Shown here piece after piece: positions 27,013-36,833 of a DNA stretch of 64,000 nucleotides (position 1 is its first letter; each line of letters starts with the position of its first letter). The stretch spans positions 62,001 to 126,000 of the forward strand of contig CANMMM010000005.1 of the NCBI GenBank assembly GCA_947498935.1, given 5' to 3'. The position numbers and the translations under genes were made by a program. Under the pieces are notes generated by a model. The model was not told the origin of the DNA. It did no database searches and was given only the letters and a program-made list of their open reading frames with translations. This DNA comes from an uncultured Aquimarina sp. Its GTDB lineage: Bacteria > Bacteroidota > Bacteroidia > Flavobacteriales > Flavobacteriaceae.

Positions 27013-30000
27013 CTATTGTTTTTTAATGACCAATTGGGTCTCGATGTCATCAAAGGCGATTGCTGTCCCTCCCACAACATCTGTAGTAAACTCAATGGTT
27101 TCGGTTAAGGTTTCATTTTTGATGTAGTCCTCATTAATGGCGATGGCATCTTGTATTATTTCGTTTTCCCCGAAAATAATAGCTATTCGATCCGTAACTT
27201 CTAATCCGCTTTCCTTACGTATGTTCTGAATACGGTTTACAAGTTCTCTGGCAATTCCTTCTTTTTTCAGTACTGGGGTAATAGTAATGTCTAATGCTAC
27301 TGTAAGAGAACCAGAGTTGGCGACTAGCCATCCCTCTATGTCCTGAGAGCTGATTTCCACATCGTTGGTATCTAATGTAATAATTTTATCGTTAATTTCT
27401 AAATCAAAACTACCTGTTTGTTCAAGAATTTTTATTTCTTCTTGTCCAAAACTCTTTATTTCACTGGCTATCAACTTCATATCTTTACCAAAACGTGGCC
27501 CTAAATTTTTGAAATTAGGCTTGATTTGCTTCACTAATATCCCCGATGCATCATCGATCAATTCTATTTCCTTGACATTCACCTCGCTTTTGATCAAATC
27601 TGCGATGTCATTGATCTCTGCGCGTTCTGTTTCGTTTAGAATAGGGATCATAATACGCTGTAATGGCTGACGTACTTTGATTTTTTCTTTTTGGCGTAAT
27701 GACAGTACCAAAGAAGATACTATCTGCGCTTTTTGCATTTTTTGTTCTAAGGCTTTATCTACATATGCTGCATCAAACACTGGAAAATCTGCCAAATGCA
27801 CACTTTCGAATGTTTCTTTGGTAGCATGTGCTGTCAGATCTTTGTACAAGCGATCCATAAAGAATGGTGCTACTGGCGCACTTAGTTTAGCTACCGTAAG
27901 CATACACGTATACAGTGTTTGGTAGGCCGATATTTTATCTTGCTGATAATCTCCTTTCCAGAATCTTCTTCTACTTAAACGTACAAACCAGTTACTTAGA
28001 TTTTCTTGTACAAAATCAGAAATGGCTCTCGTAGCTTTTGTAGGTTCATACTCATTATAATACGTATCTACATTTTGAATCAGTGTATGCAATTCACTGA
28101 GAATCCATCGATCGATTTCTGGTCTGTCTGCTAATGGTATGTCTGCTTCTGCATAAGAGAACCCATCTATATTAGCGTATAGTACAAAGAAGGAATAGGT
28201 ATTGTATAATGTTCCAAAGAACTTGCGTCGTACCTCGGCGATTCCTTCTGCATCAAATTTTAGGTTATCCCACGGATTGGCATTACTGATCATATACCAT
28301 CTAGTGGCATCAGGTCCGTATGCTTTTAGGGTTTCGAATGGATCTACTGCATTGCCCAATCGCTTGGACATTTTCTGTCCGTTTTTATCAAGTACAAGTC
28401 CATTAGATACTACATTTTTATACGCTACATCGTCAAAAATCATCGTACCAATGGCATGAAGCGTATAGAACCACCCACGTGTTTGATCTACTCCTTCTGC
28501 TATGAAATCTGCTTTCTTATCTCCTGCTTCTACTTTTTCTTTGTTTTCGAACGGATAGTGCCATTGTGCATACGGCATAGCACCTGAATCAAACCATACA
28601 TCAATCAGGTCGCTTTCTCGCTTCATTGGTTTTCCACTAGCAGATACTAGGGTAATGGTATCGACTATGTTTTTATGCAAATCGATCTTATCATAATTCT
28701 CCTCACTCATATCCCCTACTACAAAATCTTGGAAAATTGCTGCTTCTAATACGCCTGCGGCTACTGCTTTTTCCATTTCAGATTTTAGTGTGGCTACTGA
28801 ATCGATAATCAATTCTTCTTTGCCATCTTCGGTACGCCAGATCGGTAATGGAATTCCCCAGAAACGGGATCTGGATAGGTTCCAATCATTGGCATTGGCT
28901 AACCAATTACCAAATCTTCCTTCTCCTGTAGAGGCGGGTTTCCAATTGATCCCTAAATTGAGCTCATGCATACGGTCTTTGAAGTCCGTAACTTTGATAA
29001 ACCATGAGTCTAATGGATAGTATAAAATCGGTTTATCAGTACGCCAACAGTTTGGATAACTGTGTACATATTTTTCTACCTTAAAGGCTTTGTTTTCTAT
29101 CTTTAGCTTAATAGCGATTTCTACATCTACCGATTTTTCAGGCGCTTCTCCTTCTGGATAATATGCATTTTTTACATACTTCCCTGCAAATTCTCCTACA
29201 TGCGTCGTGAATTTTCCTTGTAGATCTACGAGTGGTACTAAGTTATCATTCGCATCTTTGACCAACATTGGAGGCACTTCTGGGGTAGCTTGCTTGGCTA
29301 CTAAGGCATCGTCTGCTCCAAAGGTAGGGGCTGTGTGTACAATTCCTGTTCCGTCTTCGGTAGTTACGAAATCTCCTGCAATGACTCTAAAGGCATTTTC
29401 TGGGTGTTCGAAAGGTTGTACATAATCGATCAGTTGCTCGTATCGGATGCCTACCAAGTCTGTTCCTTGATACTCGGCGAGGATTTGATACGGTATTTTT
29501 TTATCACCAGCAGTATAGCTTTCAAAAGCTGTGGCATCCTCGGCTGCAAAGAACTTGCCTGCAAATTGTTTGGTTACTAAGTTTTTGGCTAGAATGACCT
29601 GTATCGGCTCAAAGGTATACTGGTTAAATGATTTTACTAATACGTAGCTTATTTTAGGCCCTACGGTTAATGCTGTATTGGAAGGCAATGTCCAAGGCGT
29701 AGTGGTCCAAGCTAGAAAATGTATATCTCCATCGACGGCTGCTAACGCTGTAGGCAATGTATCTTTGATCGCCTTAAATTGTGCAACTACTGTCGTATCT
29801 GTTACATCCTGATAGGTACCTGGCTGGTTCAGCTCATGCGAGCTAAGTCCTGTACCTGCTTTGGGTGAATAGGGTTGTATGGTATACCCTTTGTACAGCA
29901 ATCCTTTTTTATAGATTTCTGATAGCAACCACCATACTGACTCCATGTATTTGGATTTATAGGTGATATATGGGTCTTCCATATCTACCCAATATCCTAT

Positions 30001-30417
30001 TTTCTCTGTAAGGTCATTCCAAATATCGGTGTAGCGCATTACTGCTTTTTTACACGCTTCATTGTATTCGGTAATGCTTATTTTTTTACCAATGTCTTCT
30101 TTGGTAATCCCGAGTTCTTTTTCTACTCCTAATTCTACAGGCAGTCCGTGGGTATCCCATCCTGCCTTACGCTTTACCTGATACCCTTTTTGGGTTTTAT
30201 ATCGGCAAAATATATCTTTAATGGCACGTGCCATTACGTGGTGAATTCCAGGAAGTCCATTAGCAGAAGGTGGTCCTTCGAAAAATACGAAAGGGGTGGC
30301 GCCTTCTCGGTCTGAAATACTCTTTTCAAAAATCTCATTCTGCTGCCAGAATGCTAATATATCGTCTGCCACTTTTGGCAAGTCAAGCCCTTTGTATTCA
30401 GGAAACTTCGTGCTCAT
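27013..30417 (-). CDS. ileS: Isoleucine--tRNA ligase
   Basis: Class I aminoacyl-tRNA synthetase of 1134 residues, typical for the long eukaryote-like (mupirocin-resistant type) IleRS of Bacteroidota. Motifs are the HIGH region EGPPSANGLPGIHHVM near residue 50, WTTTPWTLPSNTAL and DDALVAKQ of the editing domain, DQTRGWFYTLHAIG, the KMSKS variant QKMSKRLGNAVDP near residue 695 and C-terminal anticodon-binding segments. It is followed without a gap by the dksA-like gene. Confidence 0.98.
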   Translation of the reverse strand: MSTKFPEYKGLDLPKVADDILAFWQQNEIFEKSISDREGATPFVFFEGPPSANGLPGIHHVMARAIKDIFCRYKTQKGYQVKRKAGWDTHGLPVELGVEKELGITKEDIGKKISITEYNEACKKAVMRYTDIWNDLTEKIGYWVDMEDPYITYKSKYMESVWWLLSEIYKKGLLYKGYTIQPYSPKAGTGLSSHELNQPGTYQDVTDTTVVAQFKAIKDTLPTALAAVDGDIHFLAWTTTPWTLPSNTALTVGPKISYVLVKSFNQYTFEPIQVILAKNLVTKQFAGKFFAAEDATAFESYTAGDKKIPYQILAEYQGTDLVGIRYEQLIDYVQPFEHPENAFRVIAGDFVTTEDGTGIVHTAPTFGADDALVAKQATPEVPPMLVKDANDNLVPLVDLQGKFTTHVGEFAGKYVKNAYYPEGEAPEKSVDVEIAIKLKIENKAFKVEKYVHSYPNCWRTDKPILYYPLDSWFIKVTDFKDRMHELNLGINWKPASTGEGRFGNWLANANDWNLSRSRFWGIPLPIWRTEDGKEELIIDSVATLKSEMEKAVAAGVLEAAIFQDFVVGDMSEENYDKIDLHKNIVDTITLVSASGKPMKRESDLIDVWFDSGAMPYAQWHYPFENKEKVEAGDKKADFIAEGVDQTRGWFYTLHAIGTMIFDDVAYKNVVSNGLVLDKNGQKMSKRLGNAVDPFETLKAYGPDATRWYMISNANPWDNLKFDAEGIAEVRRKFFGTLYNTYSFFVLYANIDGFSYAEADIPLADRPEIDRWILSELHTLIQNVDTYYNEYEPTKATRAISDFVQENLSNWFVRLSRRRFWKGDYQQDKISAYQTLYTCMLTVAKLSAPVAPFFMDRLYKDLTAHATKETFESVHLADFPVFDAAYVDKALEQKMQKAQIVSSLVLSLRQKEKIKVRQPLQRIMIPILNETERAEINDIADLIKSEVNVKEIELIDDASGILVKQIKPNFKNLGPRFGKDMKLIASEIKSFGQEEIKILEQTGSFDLEINDKIITLDTNDVEISSQDIEGWLVANSGSLTVALDITITPVLKKEGIARELVNRIQNIRKESGLEVTDRIAIIFGENEIIQDAIAINEDYIKNETLTETIEFTTDVVGGTAIAFDDIETQLVIKKQ

Positions 30418-30603
30418 TGGATCGTTCTTTCTGTTAAGTCTGCGAAAATAAGGATTTTCTATAAAAATGTCACGCGTTCCTCCTTCAAATATTGATGATC
30501 ATTTGGTTATCTGAGATTCCTTTTTTATGGGGTCTATTTTTTGCAAAACATAGTGGGAATCCCTATCCTAGTGTTGTAGGCTGTGTTTCCTAAAAATGGC
30601 ATT

Positions 30604-30702
30604 GCGTTAGGGATAGGAGCGGCATCCTTTTTTGTTTTTCTGAAAAAACAAAAAAGATACAGCGGATAGCCCGACCTCCGACCCAAGGAGGAGGTAACGC
30701 CC
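30604..30702 (-). repeat. Family A palindromic repeat, copy 4
   Basis: GCGTTAGGGATAGGAGCGGC, core stem CTTTTTTGTTTTT / AAAAACAAAAAAG, GCGGATAGCCCG, then a terminal stem ACCTCC / GGAGGT where copy 2 has ACCCCC / GGGGGT, a compensatory change. It lies between ileS and the nitrilase gene, upstream of both. Confidence 0.9.
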
Positions 30703-30772
30703 TAATCATACAATAGGATTTTGGCGCTGTTTTTTTAGCTATGAACTGTGTTATTTTACTACTTTTAGGGGT

Positions 30773-31552
30773 ATGAAAACGACTTTAGAAATAGCGCTAG
30801 TGCAATCGCATCTGGCTTGGGAAAACCCCGTACAAAACCGTGCTAGTTTTACCAAAAAAATCGCATCTACTCCGACAGAAACTGATGTAATTGTATTGCC
30901 AGAGATGTTTACGACTGGATTTACGATGCAACCTGATGGACAGGCTGAATCTATGGAGGGAATTACGGTACAGTGGATGCAGACGATGGCTAGTACACAA
31001 CAAGCGGCTATCTGTGGTAGTATGATCATCGAAGAGGGGCGCAAGTACTACAATCGCTTTTTGTTTATAACTCCTGATGGGAATGTACAGTGGTATGATA
31101 AACACCATCTTTTTTCGTTGGCTAAGGAGGAGCGGGTTTTTACTGCGGGTAGTACTGAGGTATTGATCGAGTATAAGGGGTGGAAAATAAAGCCTCAGAT
31201 CTGTTACGACCTTCGGTTTCCGGTATGGGCTCGTAATACGGCTATGTATGATGTGCTGCTGTATGTGGCGAGTTGGCCAACTTCTAGGATTCATGCATGG
31301 GACACCCTACTCAGTGCACGCGCTATCGAGAATCTATCGTATTGCGTGGGAGTAAATCGTATCGGAATGGATGGCAAAGGCTATACATACAATGGTCATT
31401 CTGCGGTGTATAACGCATTAGGACATGCTATCACCCATACCCCGATGGAAAAAGAAACGATTGTATATGCTACTTTAGGGGCTGCACATATACAGCAAAC
31501 TAGAGAGCAGCTTCCTTTTTTAGCGGATGCGAATGCGTTTTCAATCCTCTAA
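30773..31552 (+). CDS. Nitrilase-superfamily amidohydrolase (omega-amidase-like)
   Basis: A 259-residue cytosolic C-N hydrolase. The catalytic triad is visible: Glu in VLPEMFTTGF near residue 43, Lys in YDKHHLFSLA near residue 110, and Cys in KPQICYDLRFPVWARN near residue 144. The sequence RHDTLLSARAIE-like WDTLLSARAIENLSYCVGVN and NGHSAVYNALG fit the omega-amidase/YafV type that deaminates alpha-ketoglutaramate. A TACTTTTA box ends 5 nt before its ATG. Confidence 0.9.
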   Translation: MKTTLEIALVQSHLAWENPVQNRASFTKKIASTPTETDVIVLPEMFTTGFTMQPDGQAESMEGITVQWMQTMASTQQAAICGSMIIEEGRKYYNRFLFITPDGNVQWYDKHHLFSLAKEERVFTAGSTEVLIEYKGWKIKPQICYDLRFPVWARNTAMYDVLLYVASWPTSRIHAWDTLLSARAIENLSYCVGVNRIGMDGKGYTYNGHSAVYNALGHAITHTPMEKETIVYATLGAAHIQQTREQLPFLADANAFSIL

Positions 31553-33160
31553 CACAAAGGTTTGTTTTAACTCCCAATTGGCTCTGACTTCTATAGGGTC
31601 TGGATAATAATGTACGGTTTCTGGCTGGATATTGTTTAGAAAATCTCCTGTATCCCATATCCCATTGGCATTGGCATCCATGACTACTCTAATAATATAG
31701 TTGCTTGGTGCTAGGTACTCAAAAGTAGTGGTTTCTTCTTGGGTAACTGTTTTGGTAGTGATCACCTTTTCTTTTTCATCTAATAACTGTAAGAGAATAG
31801 GATATTTCTCTACTGCTTCTACCGTAAAGAAGATGGTACCGTAGTCTGTCTTTTTCTTAGTTTTGAAACTAAAGTTAATAGTATCATTTACATTCCCTAT
31901 AAAATCCGTGACTGCTTCTGGTAACAGTTCTATTTTATATGCATTTTCTTCGGTGGTTTCGAAGGCTATTTTTATGCGATTATCTAGTGTATCTATTTGC
32001 GTCGTAAAGGGTACATCTAGTGTGTCTTTATCTACAAAGGAGATCAATTCTGTGTTAATAGCTTCTATAGGGGTATTGGCTTTGATGGCTAATTCTTGAT
32101 CAAAGTTAAGATTGCCCGTTACATTAGACTTTAGCACCAATGAGTCTTTAAATTTTTCTCTAAACAATCCTACTAAGGTGTCTTGATAATCATTCTTATT
32201 AGTGATTTCAAATACTAAAGAGTCTGCTTCAAAAAAGGGTCTAAACCAGTAGTGTAATGAATCTTTTTGGCGATCTTTTAGTATTCTAGTTTCGAAATCA
32301 TCTGGAGTTTGGCTTAGCATACGTACTTGCATTGCATCACCATCGCCTTCGTAACCTATTAGGTATTCGTTATTAGATAGTTGTTTTGGTTTTACAGCCC
32401 TATAGTCTAGTATTTCTTTAAACAATCGAATATCTAATTGCTGTGTTGTATCTGTTACTGGTAGCGTAATCAATTCTTCGTGATAGCCTATTTTATCTTG
32501 CTTAGGCTGGTATTTATAATCTCTGTTTTTATCTTTTAATGCTATGAGTTTATAGGTACCTTCTTTTAGGTTATCGAGCTGAAATTCTCTGGTTTCTAAT
32601 GTATTGGTTATATATCTTGGCACTTCATTAAACACTAAGGAATCTGTGTAGCTCTCATCTACTTCATAGAGTGCTACAGTAATATAAGAATCTGGTGCTT
32701 TTTTAAGGGCATCAGATACTGTACCTTTTAGACTTAGTGAGTCTAGGGCATCTCCTGTAGAGAATACGTATTTAAAAAACGAATTGGCATTTCCCTCGTT
32801 ATTGTCTTCTATGCTTTCGCCAAAATTAATACTGTATGTCGTATTGGCCAATAGCGTATCGATAAACTTTATTTTCACATACTTACCTGCACCTCCGAGT
32901 GGCGAAATCTCTGGCATGGGATCCATAGGGGGCGAGATCATGATCTGTTTCTGAGCGTCTTTGAGCTTTATATATTCATCGAAATAAATACGAATTTCGT
33001 TTTTGGCAAAATTAGTAGAGTAGTTCGGCGGAAATGCCTTTATGAATTGAGGAGGATCTTCATCTTTTGGACCTCCTGTAATGCTCCCTTTTTTGGCACA
33101 ACTGCTGACTAATAGGCTACAAAAAACAGCCACCCATAACGTATAGAATCTTTGGTACAT
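31541..33160 (-). CDS. Ig-like domain (Big_5) lipoprotein
   Basis: The start is placed at ATG 33158-33160, giving 539 residues with a lipobox (FCSLLVSSC). N-terminal region GGPKDEDPPQFIKAFPPNYS is the SbsA/Big_5 type opening (residues about 25-130), followed by long beta-rich stretches and a C-terminal KEYLAPSNYIIRVV-like carboxypeptidase-regulatory fold with DANANGIWDTGDF (calcium-type loop). This is a common Bacteroidota outer-surface lipoprotein of unknown role. It overlaps the nitrilase 3' end by 12 bp in convergent orientation. Confidence 0.82.
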   Translation of the reverse strand: MYQRFYTLWVAVFCSLLVSSCAKKGSITGGPKDEDPPQFIKAFPPNYSTNFAKNEIRIYFDEYIKLKDAQKQIMISPPMDPMPEISPLGGAGKYVKIKFIDTLLANTTYSINFGESIEDNNEGNANSFFKYVFSTGDALDSLSLKGTVSDALKKAPDSYITVALYEVDESYTDSLVFNEVPRYITNTLETREFQLDNLKEGTYKLIALKDKNRDYKYQPKQDKIGYHEELITLPVTDTTQQLDIRLFKEILDYRAVKPKQLSNNEYLIGYEGDGDAMQVRMLSQTPDDFETRILKDRQKDSLHYWFRPFFEADSLVFEITNKNDYQDTLVGLFREKFKDSLVLKSNVTGNLNFDQELAIKANTPIEAINTELISFVDKDTLDVPFTTQIDTLDNRIKIAFETTEENAYKIELLPEAVTDFIGNVNDTINFSFKTKKKTDYGTIFFTVEAVEKYPILLQLLDEKEKVITTKTVTQEETTTFEYLAPSNYIIRVVMDANANGIWDTGDFLNNIQPETVHYYPDPIEVRANWELKQTFVLED

Positions 33161-33217
33161 AGCTCCAACACTTTTTTTAGGACACAAATAAACGACTATT
33201 TATAACAAACAAAAAAT

Positions 33218-33916
33218 CTACACCGTCATTGCCATAGTAGCAATACTTATTTTAAGATTGGGTACTTCTTTGAATGCCTGTACACACGCTTCTAAAGTTG
33301 CGCCTGTAGTAATGATGTCATCCACGAGTAATATATATTTGTTTGCTAACAAAGACGTATCTTCTACTATAAATGTTTCAGCAGTGTTTTGCCAGCGAGA
33401 AAATCGACCGCTTTGGGATTGTTTCTGGTTGTAGGATTTTTTTTTCAGGATGGAATCGATGTAGGTGGCTCCTAATTTTTGAGCGATTTCTTCTCCAAAC
33501 TTCGCCACCTGATTAAATCCCCTCTCCTTCAACCTTTTAGCATGCAACGGCACAGGCACAACGAAATCAATCCCTTGATAATCAACACTCTTAACTAGCT
33601 CATTCCCTAACCATTTCCCCAATTCTTCTCCTATATGCTCATGCCCTTTATACTTCAGATTGTGTATTAAATTCTGCACCAAACTATCTTTTTCGAATAG
33701 GAATAATGCGGTCATATGTGCTACCTTTGCCCGACCATACAATACTTTTTCTATCTTTTTGGCGTTTACATTATGAAAATCACCTAATGGAAGTTTATGT
33801 CTACAAGAAGTACATATAACTTGTTCATGCTTATACAACGGCTGATGACAAGCGGCGCAATAAGTAGGATAAAATAAATACGCTAAATCTCTAAGCATTG
33901 TGTACTGAATTAACAT
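33218..33916 (-). CDS. comF: ComF-family phosphoribosyltransferase-like protein
   Basis: A 232-residue protein with the ComF layout: an N-terminal double zinc finger (CAACHQPLYKHEQVICTSC; residues about 20-38), a central conserved block (IHNLKYKGHEHIGEELGKWL), VPVPLHAKRLKERGFNQVAK and the PRPP-binding loop ILLVDDIITTGATLEAC near residue 195. ComF is needed for DNA uptake in naturally competent bacteria. It lies 30 bp upstream of the Big_5 lipoprotein gene. Confidence 0.93.
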   Translation of the reverse strand: MLIQYTMLRDLAYLFYPTYCAACHQPLYKHEQVICTSCRHKLPLGDFHNVNAKKIEKVLYGRAKVAHMTALFLFEKDSLVQNLIHNLKYKGHEHIGEELGKWLGNELVKSVDYQGIDFVVPVPLHAKRLKERGFNQVAKFGEEIAQKLGATYIDSILKKKSYNQKQSQSGRFSRWQNTAETFIVEDTSLLANKYILLVDDIITTGATLEACVQAFKEVPNLKISIATMAMTV

Positions 33917-33966
33917 TAATTATTATATTTACTATCTAACGAACCATCAAAATAATAAAATTTATT

Positions 33967-34848
33967 ATGACAGCTCAAAACAATAACCTGACTCTTAAGA
34001 TACTAATAGGTGTGCTTGCTGCTCTATTATTAATTCTCGGTATTTTTACATATAAATTCTATAATGAAGAGAAAAGAGAGAAGGCACAATTACAACAAGA
34101 AAAAGACCTTATCGAAAGTGAATTAGGCGAATTGATCACTAAATATGATAGTGCTATTGCTCTTAATGAAGTAATGGATGATCACTTATTAAAAGAGAAG
34201 CAACGTGTTGTAATGCTATTAGACAGTCTTAAAGAAAATGAAGCAAATGTAGCTTTGATCATCAAATACAGAAAACAAGTAGGACGATTAAAGAAGGAAC
34301 GTGAAAGATTATTTAAGTTAGCAGATAGTCTTACTACTGCAAATGCTCGATTGGCTACAGATCTAGACAGCACATCAGTAGCACTTACACAACGCATCAT
34401 TCTGTCTGATTCGTTAAAAACACAAAATGACAAATTAGCTGAAATCGTAGAAAGAGGTTCTGCATTAACTGCTTCTAATATCAAAGCAGAAGGTGTACGT
34501 GTACGAAACAGTGGAAAAATTACGACTACTTCTCGTTCTAGTAGAGCCGAAAAAGTACGAGTTTGCTTTACATTATCTCCAAACAAATTAACAGAAAAAG
34601 GAGACAAAGAATTATTTGTACAAGTAATCAATCCAGAAAACAATCTGATTGGAGACAAGATCGCTGTGAATTTTGACGATGCAGTGCTTACTTATAGTGG
34701 TCGTAACAAAATATTCTATGAAAATGATGCTTTAGATGTTTGTATCCTAGTCGATGCCATCGACGGAGAACTGATCAAAGGTAGTTATGTTGTGAATTTA
34801 TTCTCTGGTCCTAGAATGATCTCTAATACCAAGTTCGAATTAAAATAA
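33967..34848 (+). CDS. Membrane-anchored coiled-coil protein
   Basis: A 293-residue protein with one N-terminal transmembrane helix (residues about 10-28, ILIGVLAALLLILGIF), a long heptad-type coiled coil (about 30-165, for example KKERERLFKLADSLTTANAR), and a beta-rich C-terminal domain (VRVCFTLSPNKLTEKGDKEL to the end). It is a type often annotated as hypothetical in flavobacteria; I do not know the function. A terminator follows. Confidence 0.8.
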   Translation: MTAQNNNLTLKILIGVLAALLLILGIFTYKFYNEEKREKAQLQQEKDLIESELGELITKYDSAIALNEVMDDHLLKEKQRVVMLLDSLKENEANVALIIKYRKQVGRLKKERERLFKLADSLTTANARLATDLDSTSVALTQRIILSDSLKTQNDKLAEIVERGSALTASNIKAEGVRVRNSGKITTTSRSSRAEKVRVCFTLSPNKLTEKGDKELFVQVINPENNLIGDKIAVNFDDAVLTYSGRNKIFYENDALDVCILVDAIDGELIKGSYVVNLFSGPRMISNTKFELK

Positions 34849-34870
34849 CATACTTTCTATACGAATTGAC

Positions 34871-34906
34871 AAACCACCATAGCTTAGCTATTTGGTGGTT
34901 TTTTAT
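34871..34906 (+). terminator. Rho-independent terminator
   Basis: Stem AAACCACCA / TTGGTGGTTT with a 12-nt loop and T6 tail, 22 bp after the coiled-coil protein stop codon. Confidence 0.85.
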
Positions 34907-34915
34907 TTAGGTATT

Positions 34916-35076
34916 GAACTCATCTTAAGTTTTTCTTTTTCCTAAAAAATGACTGAAATTCAACTGTATTTCGCTACTTTCTTTATCCATAGCGCTGCTA
35001 TGAATTTCAAAAAGCGCCTTATACCAGTCAAATTTCTTCTCATTTTCGGTCAAAAACAAAAAGTCAAGATGAGTTC
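34916..35076 (-). repeat. Family B MITE-like repeat, copy 2 (complete)
   Basis: A 161-bp element with terminal inverted repeats GAACTCATCTT ... AAGATGAGTTC (extended match about 19 bp with two differences), subterminal TTTTTGACCGAAAATGAGAA on one side and AAAAAATGACTGAAATT on the other, and the palindromic centre CATAGCGCTGCTATG. No coding capacity. It lies just upstream of the glyS promoter. Confidence 0.88.
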
Positions 35077-35142
35077 ATTTAAAAATAAACCCCTAAAAGT
35101 TGGAATTACCGACAATTCGTTTTCAATTCATGTAAATTCAAT

Positions 35143-35150
35143 TATTTTTG
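35143..35150 (+). promoter_or_regulatory. -7 box 4 nt before the glyS ATG (possible leaderless promoter)
   Basis: TATTTTTG matches TAnnTTTG exactly and is followed by CGAA and the glyS ATG. Same spacing as at panD and rbfA. Confidence 0.5.
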
Positions 35151-35154
35151 CGAA

Positions 35155-36690
35155 ATGGCAAATCAAGAAGATAAATTTAAAAAAGTAATTGCTCATGCCA
35201 AGGAGTATGGGTATATTTTTGGTTCTAGTGAAATCTATGACGGACTGAGTGCTGTTTATGATTATGGGCAAAATGGTGTAGAACTCAAAAAAAATATTAG
35301 AGAGTACTGGTGGAAAAGCATGGTATACATGCATCAAAATATTGTAGGACTGGATGCTGCTATTTTTATGCACCCTACTACCTGGAAAGCTTCTGGCCAT
35401 GTAGATGCTTTTAGTGATCCATTGATCGACAACAAAGATTCTAAAAAAAGATTTAGAGCCGATGTATTGGTAGAGGATTATGCCGAAAAACTGGAACAAA
35501 AAGCACAAAAAGAAATCACAAAAGCTAAAAAACGTTTTGGCGATGCTTTTGATGAAGCACAATTTGTGACTACCAATCCAAGAGTGGTTAAATACTTATC
35601 TCAGAAAGAAACCATTCTAAAGCGATTGGCTTCTTCGCTGGATAAAGAGGATCTAGCCGATGTAAAAGCTTTAATAGAAGAACTAGGAATTGCAGACCCA
35701 GATACGGGTTCTAAAAACTGGACAGATGTTCGCCAGTTCAATCTAATGTTTGGAACAAAACTAGGTGCTTCTGCAGAAACGGCTACTGATTTATACCTAC
35801 GACCAGAAACTGCACAAGGTATTTTTGTAAATTTCTTAAATGTACAAAAAACAGGACGCATGAAAATTCCATTCGGAATTGCACAAACTGGTAAGGCATT
35901 TAGAAATGAAATTGTAGCTAGACAATTTATTTTTAGAATGCGTGAATTCGAGCAAATGGAAATGCAATTCTTTGTTCGTCCTGGAGAGGAAATGAAATGG
36001 TATGAATACTGGAAAGAAACACGTCTCAACTGGCACTTATCACTAGGATTGGGTAAAGATAAATACCGATTCCATGACCATGATAAATTAGCGCATTATG
36101 CAAATGCAGCAGCTGATATCGAATTTAATTTTCCTTTTGGATTCAAAGAATTAGAGGGTATACACTCTAGAACTGATTTTGACCTAAAAGCACACGAAGA
36201 ATATTCTGGAAAGAAATTACAGTTTTTTGATCCTGAACTAAAAGAAAGCTATGTACCTTATGTAGTAGAAACATCTGTAGGGCTCGATAGAATGTTCTTA
36301 GCCGTATTTTCTTCTGCACTACAAGAAGAAGCTTTAGAAGATGGCACTAGCAGAACTGTATTAAAACTACCTGCTGTTGTAGCTCCTGTAAAAGCAGCAA
36401 TTCTTCCATTGGTTAAAAAAGATGGATTGCCTGAGGTAGCACAAAAAATTGTAGAAGACCTAAAATGGACGTTTAATGTTATCTATGATGAGAAAGATGC
36501 TATCGGACGTCGTTATAGAAGACAAGATGCCAATGGAACTCCTTTCTGTATTACTGTAGATCATGATAGCTTACAGGACGAAACGGTGACGATCCGAGAT
36601 AGAGATACAATGGAGCAAAAAAGAGTCCCTATTGCTGAGCTAAAATCAATTATTGATGAAAAAGTAGCTCCTGAATTTTGGCTTAAATAA
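35155..36690 (+). CDS. glyS: Glycine--tRNA ligase
   Basis: Class II glycyl-tRNA synthetase of the single-chain type, 511 residues. Visible are FGSSEIYDGLSAVYDYGQNG near residue 22-41, YLRPETAQGIFVNF (motif region with the bound glycyl adenylate contacts), QTGKAFRNEIVARQFIFRMR (motif 2), ETSVGLDRMFLAVF (motif 3) and a C-terminal anticodon-binding domain. Standard length. Its -7 box ends 4 nt before the ATG, and a strong terminator follows. Confidence 0.97.
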   Translation: MANQEDKFKKVIAHAKEYGYIFGSSEIYDGLSAVYDYGQNGVELKKNIREYWWKSMVYMHQNIVGLDAAIFMHPTTWKASGHVDAFSDPLIDNKDSKKRFRADVLVEDYAEKLEQKAQKEITKAKKRFGDAFDEAQFVTTNPRVVKYLSQKETILKRLASSLDKEDLADVKALIEELGIADPDTGSKNWTDVRQFNLMFGTKLGASAETATDLYLRPETAQGIFVNFLNVQKTGRMKIPFGIAQTGKAFRNEIVARQFIFRMREFEQMEMQFFVRPGEEMKWYEYWKETRLNWHLSLGLGKDKYRFHDHDKLAHYANAAADIEFNFPFGFKELEGIHSRTDFDLKAHEEYSGKKLQFFDPELKESYVPYVVETSVGLDRMFLAVFSSALQEEALEDGTSRTVLKLPAVVAPVKAAILPLVKKDGLPEVAQKIVEDLKWTFNVIYDEKDAIGRRYRRQDANGTPFCITVDHDSLQDETVTIRDRDTMEQKRVPIAELKSIIDEKVAPEFWLK

Positions 36691-36713
36691 TGCCATGATT
36701 CACATATAAGATC

Positions 36714-36760
36714 AAAAACGAGATCAGCTAGCAAATGATTTGCTAGCTGATCTCGTTTTT
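36714..36760. terminator. Strong bidirectional terminator
   Basis: AAAAACGAGATCAGCTAGCA paired with TGCTAGCTGATCTCGTTTTT (about 21 bp, 4-5 nt loop). It can terminate glyS (plus) and the convergent T9SS protein gene (minus). Confidence 0.92.
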
Positions 36761-36833
36761 ATAATAAAGAAGTGATGTCCGTCCACTCACTAGTTGATAC
36801 TACTACATACATCGGAGATGAGAAAACAGCATC

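Noticed and set aside
34949..35188. 79-residue open frame upstream of glyS
   Set aside because: Runs through a family B repeat and overlaps the glyS start.
35601..36029. 142-residue open frame antisense to glyS
   Set aside because: Lies entirely inside glyS, which has all its motifs.
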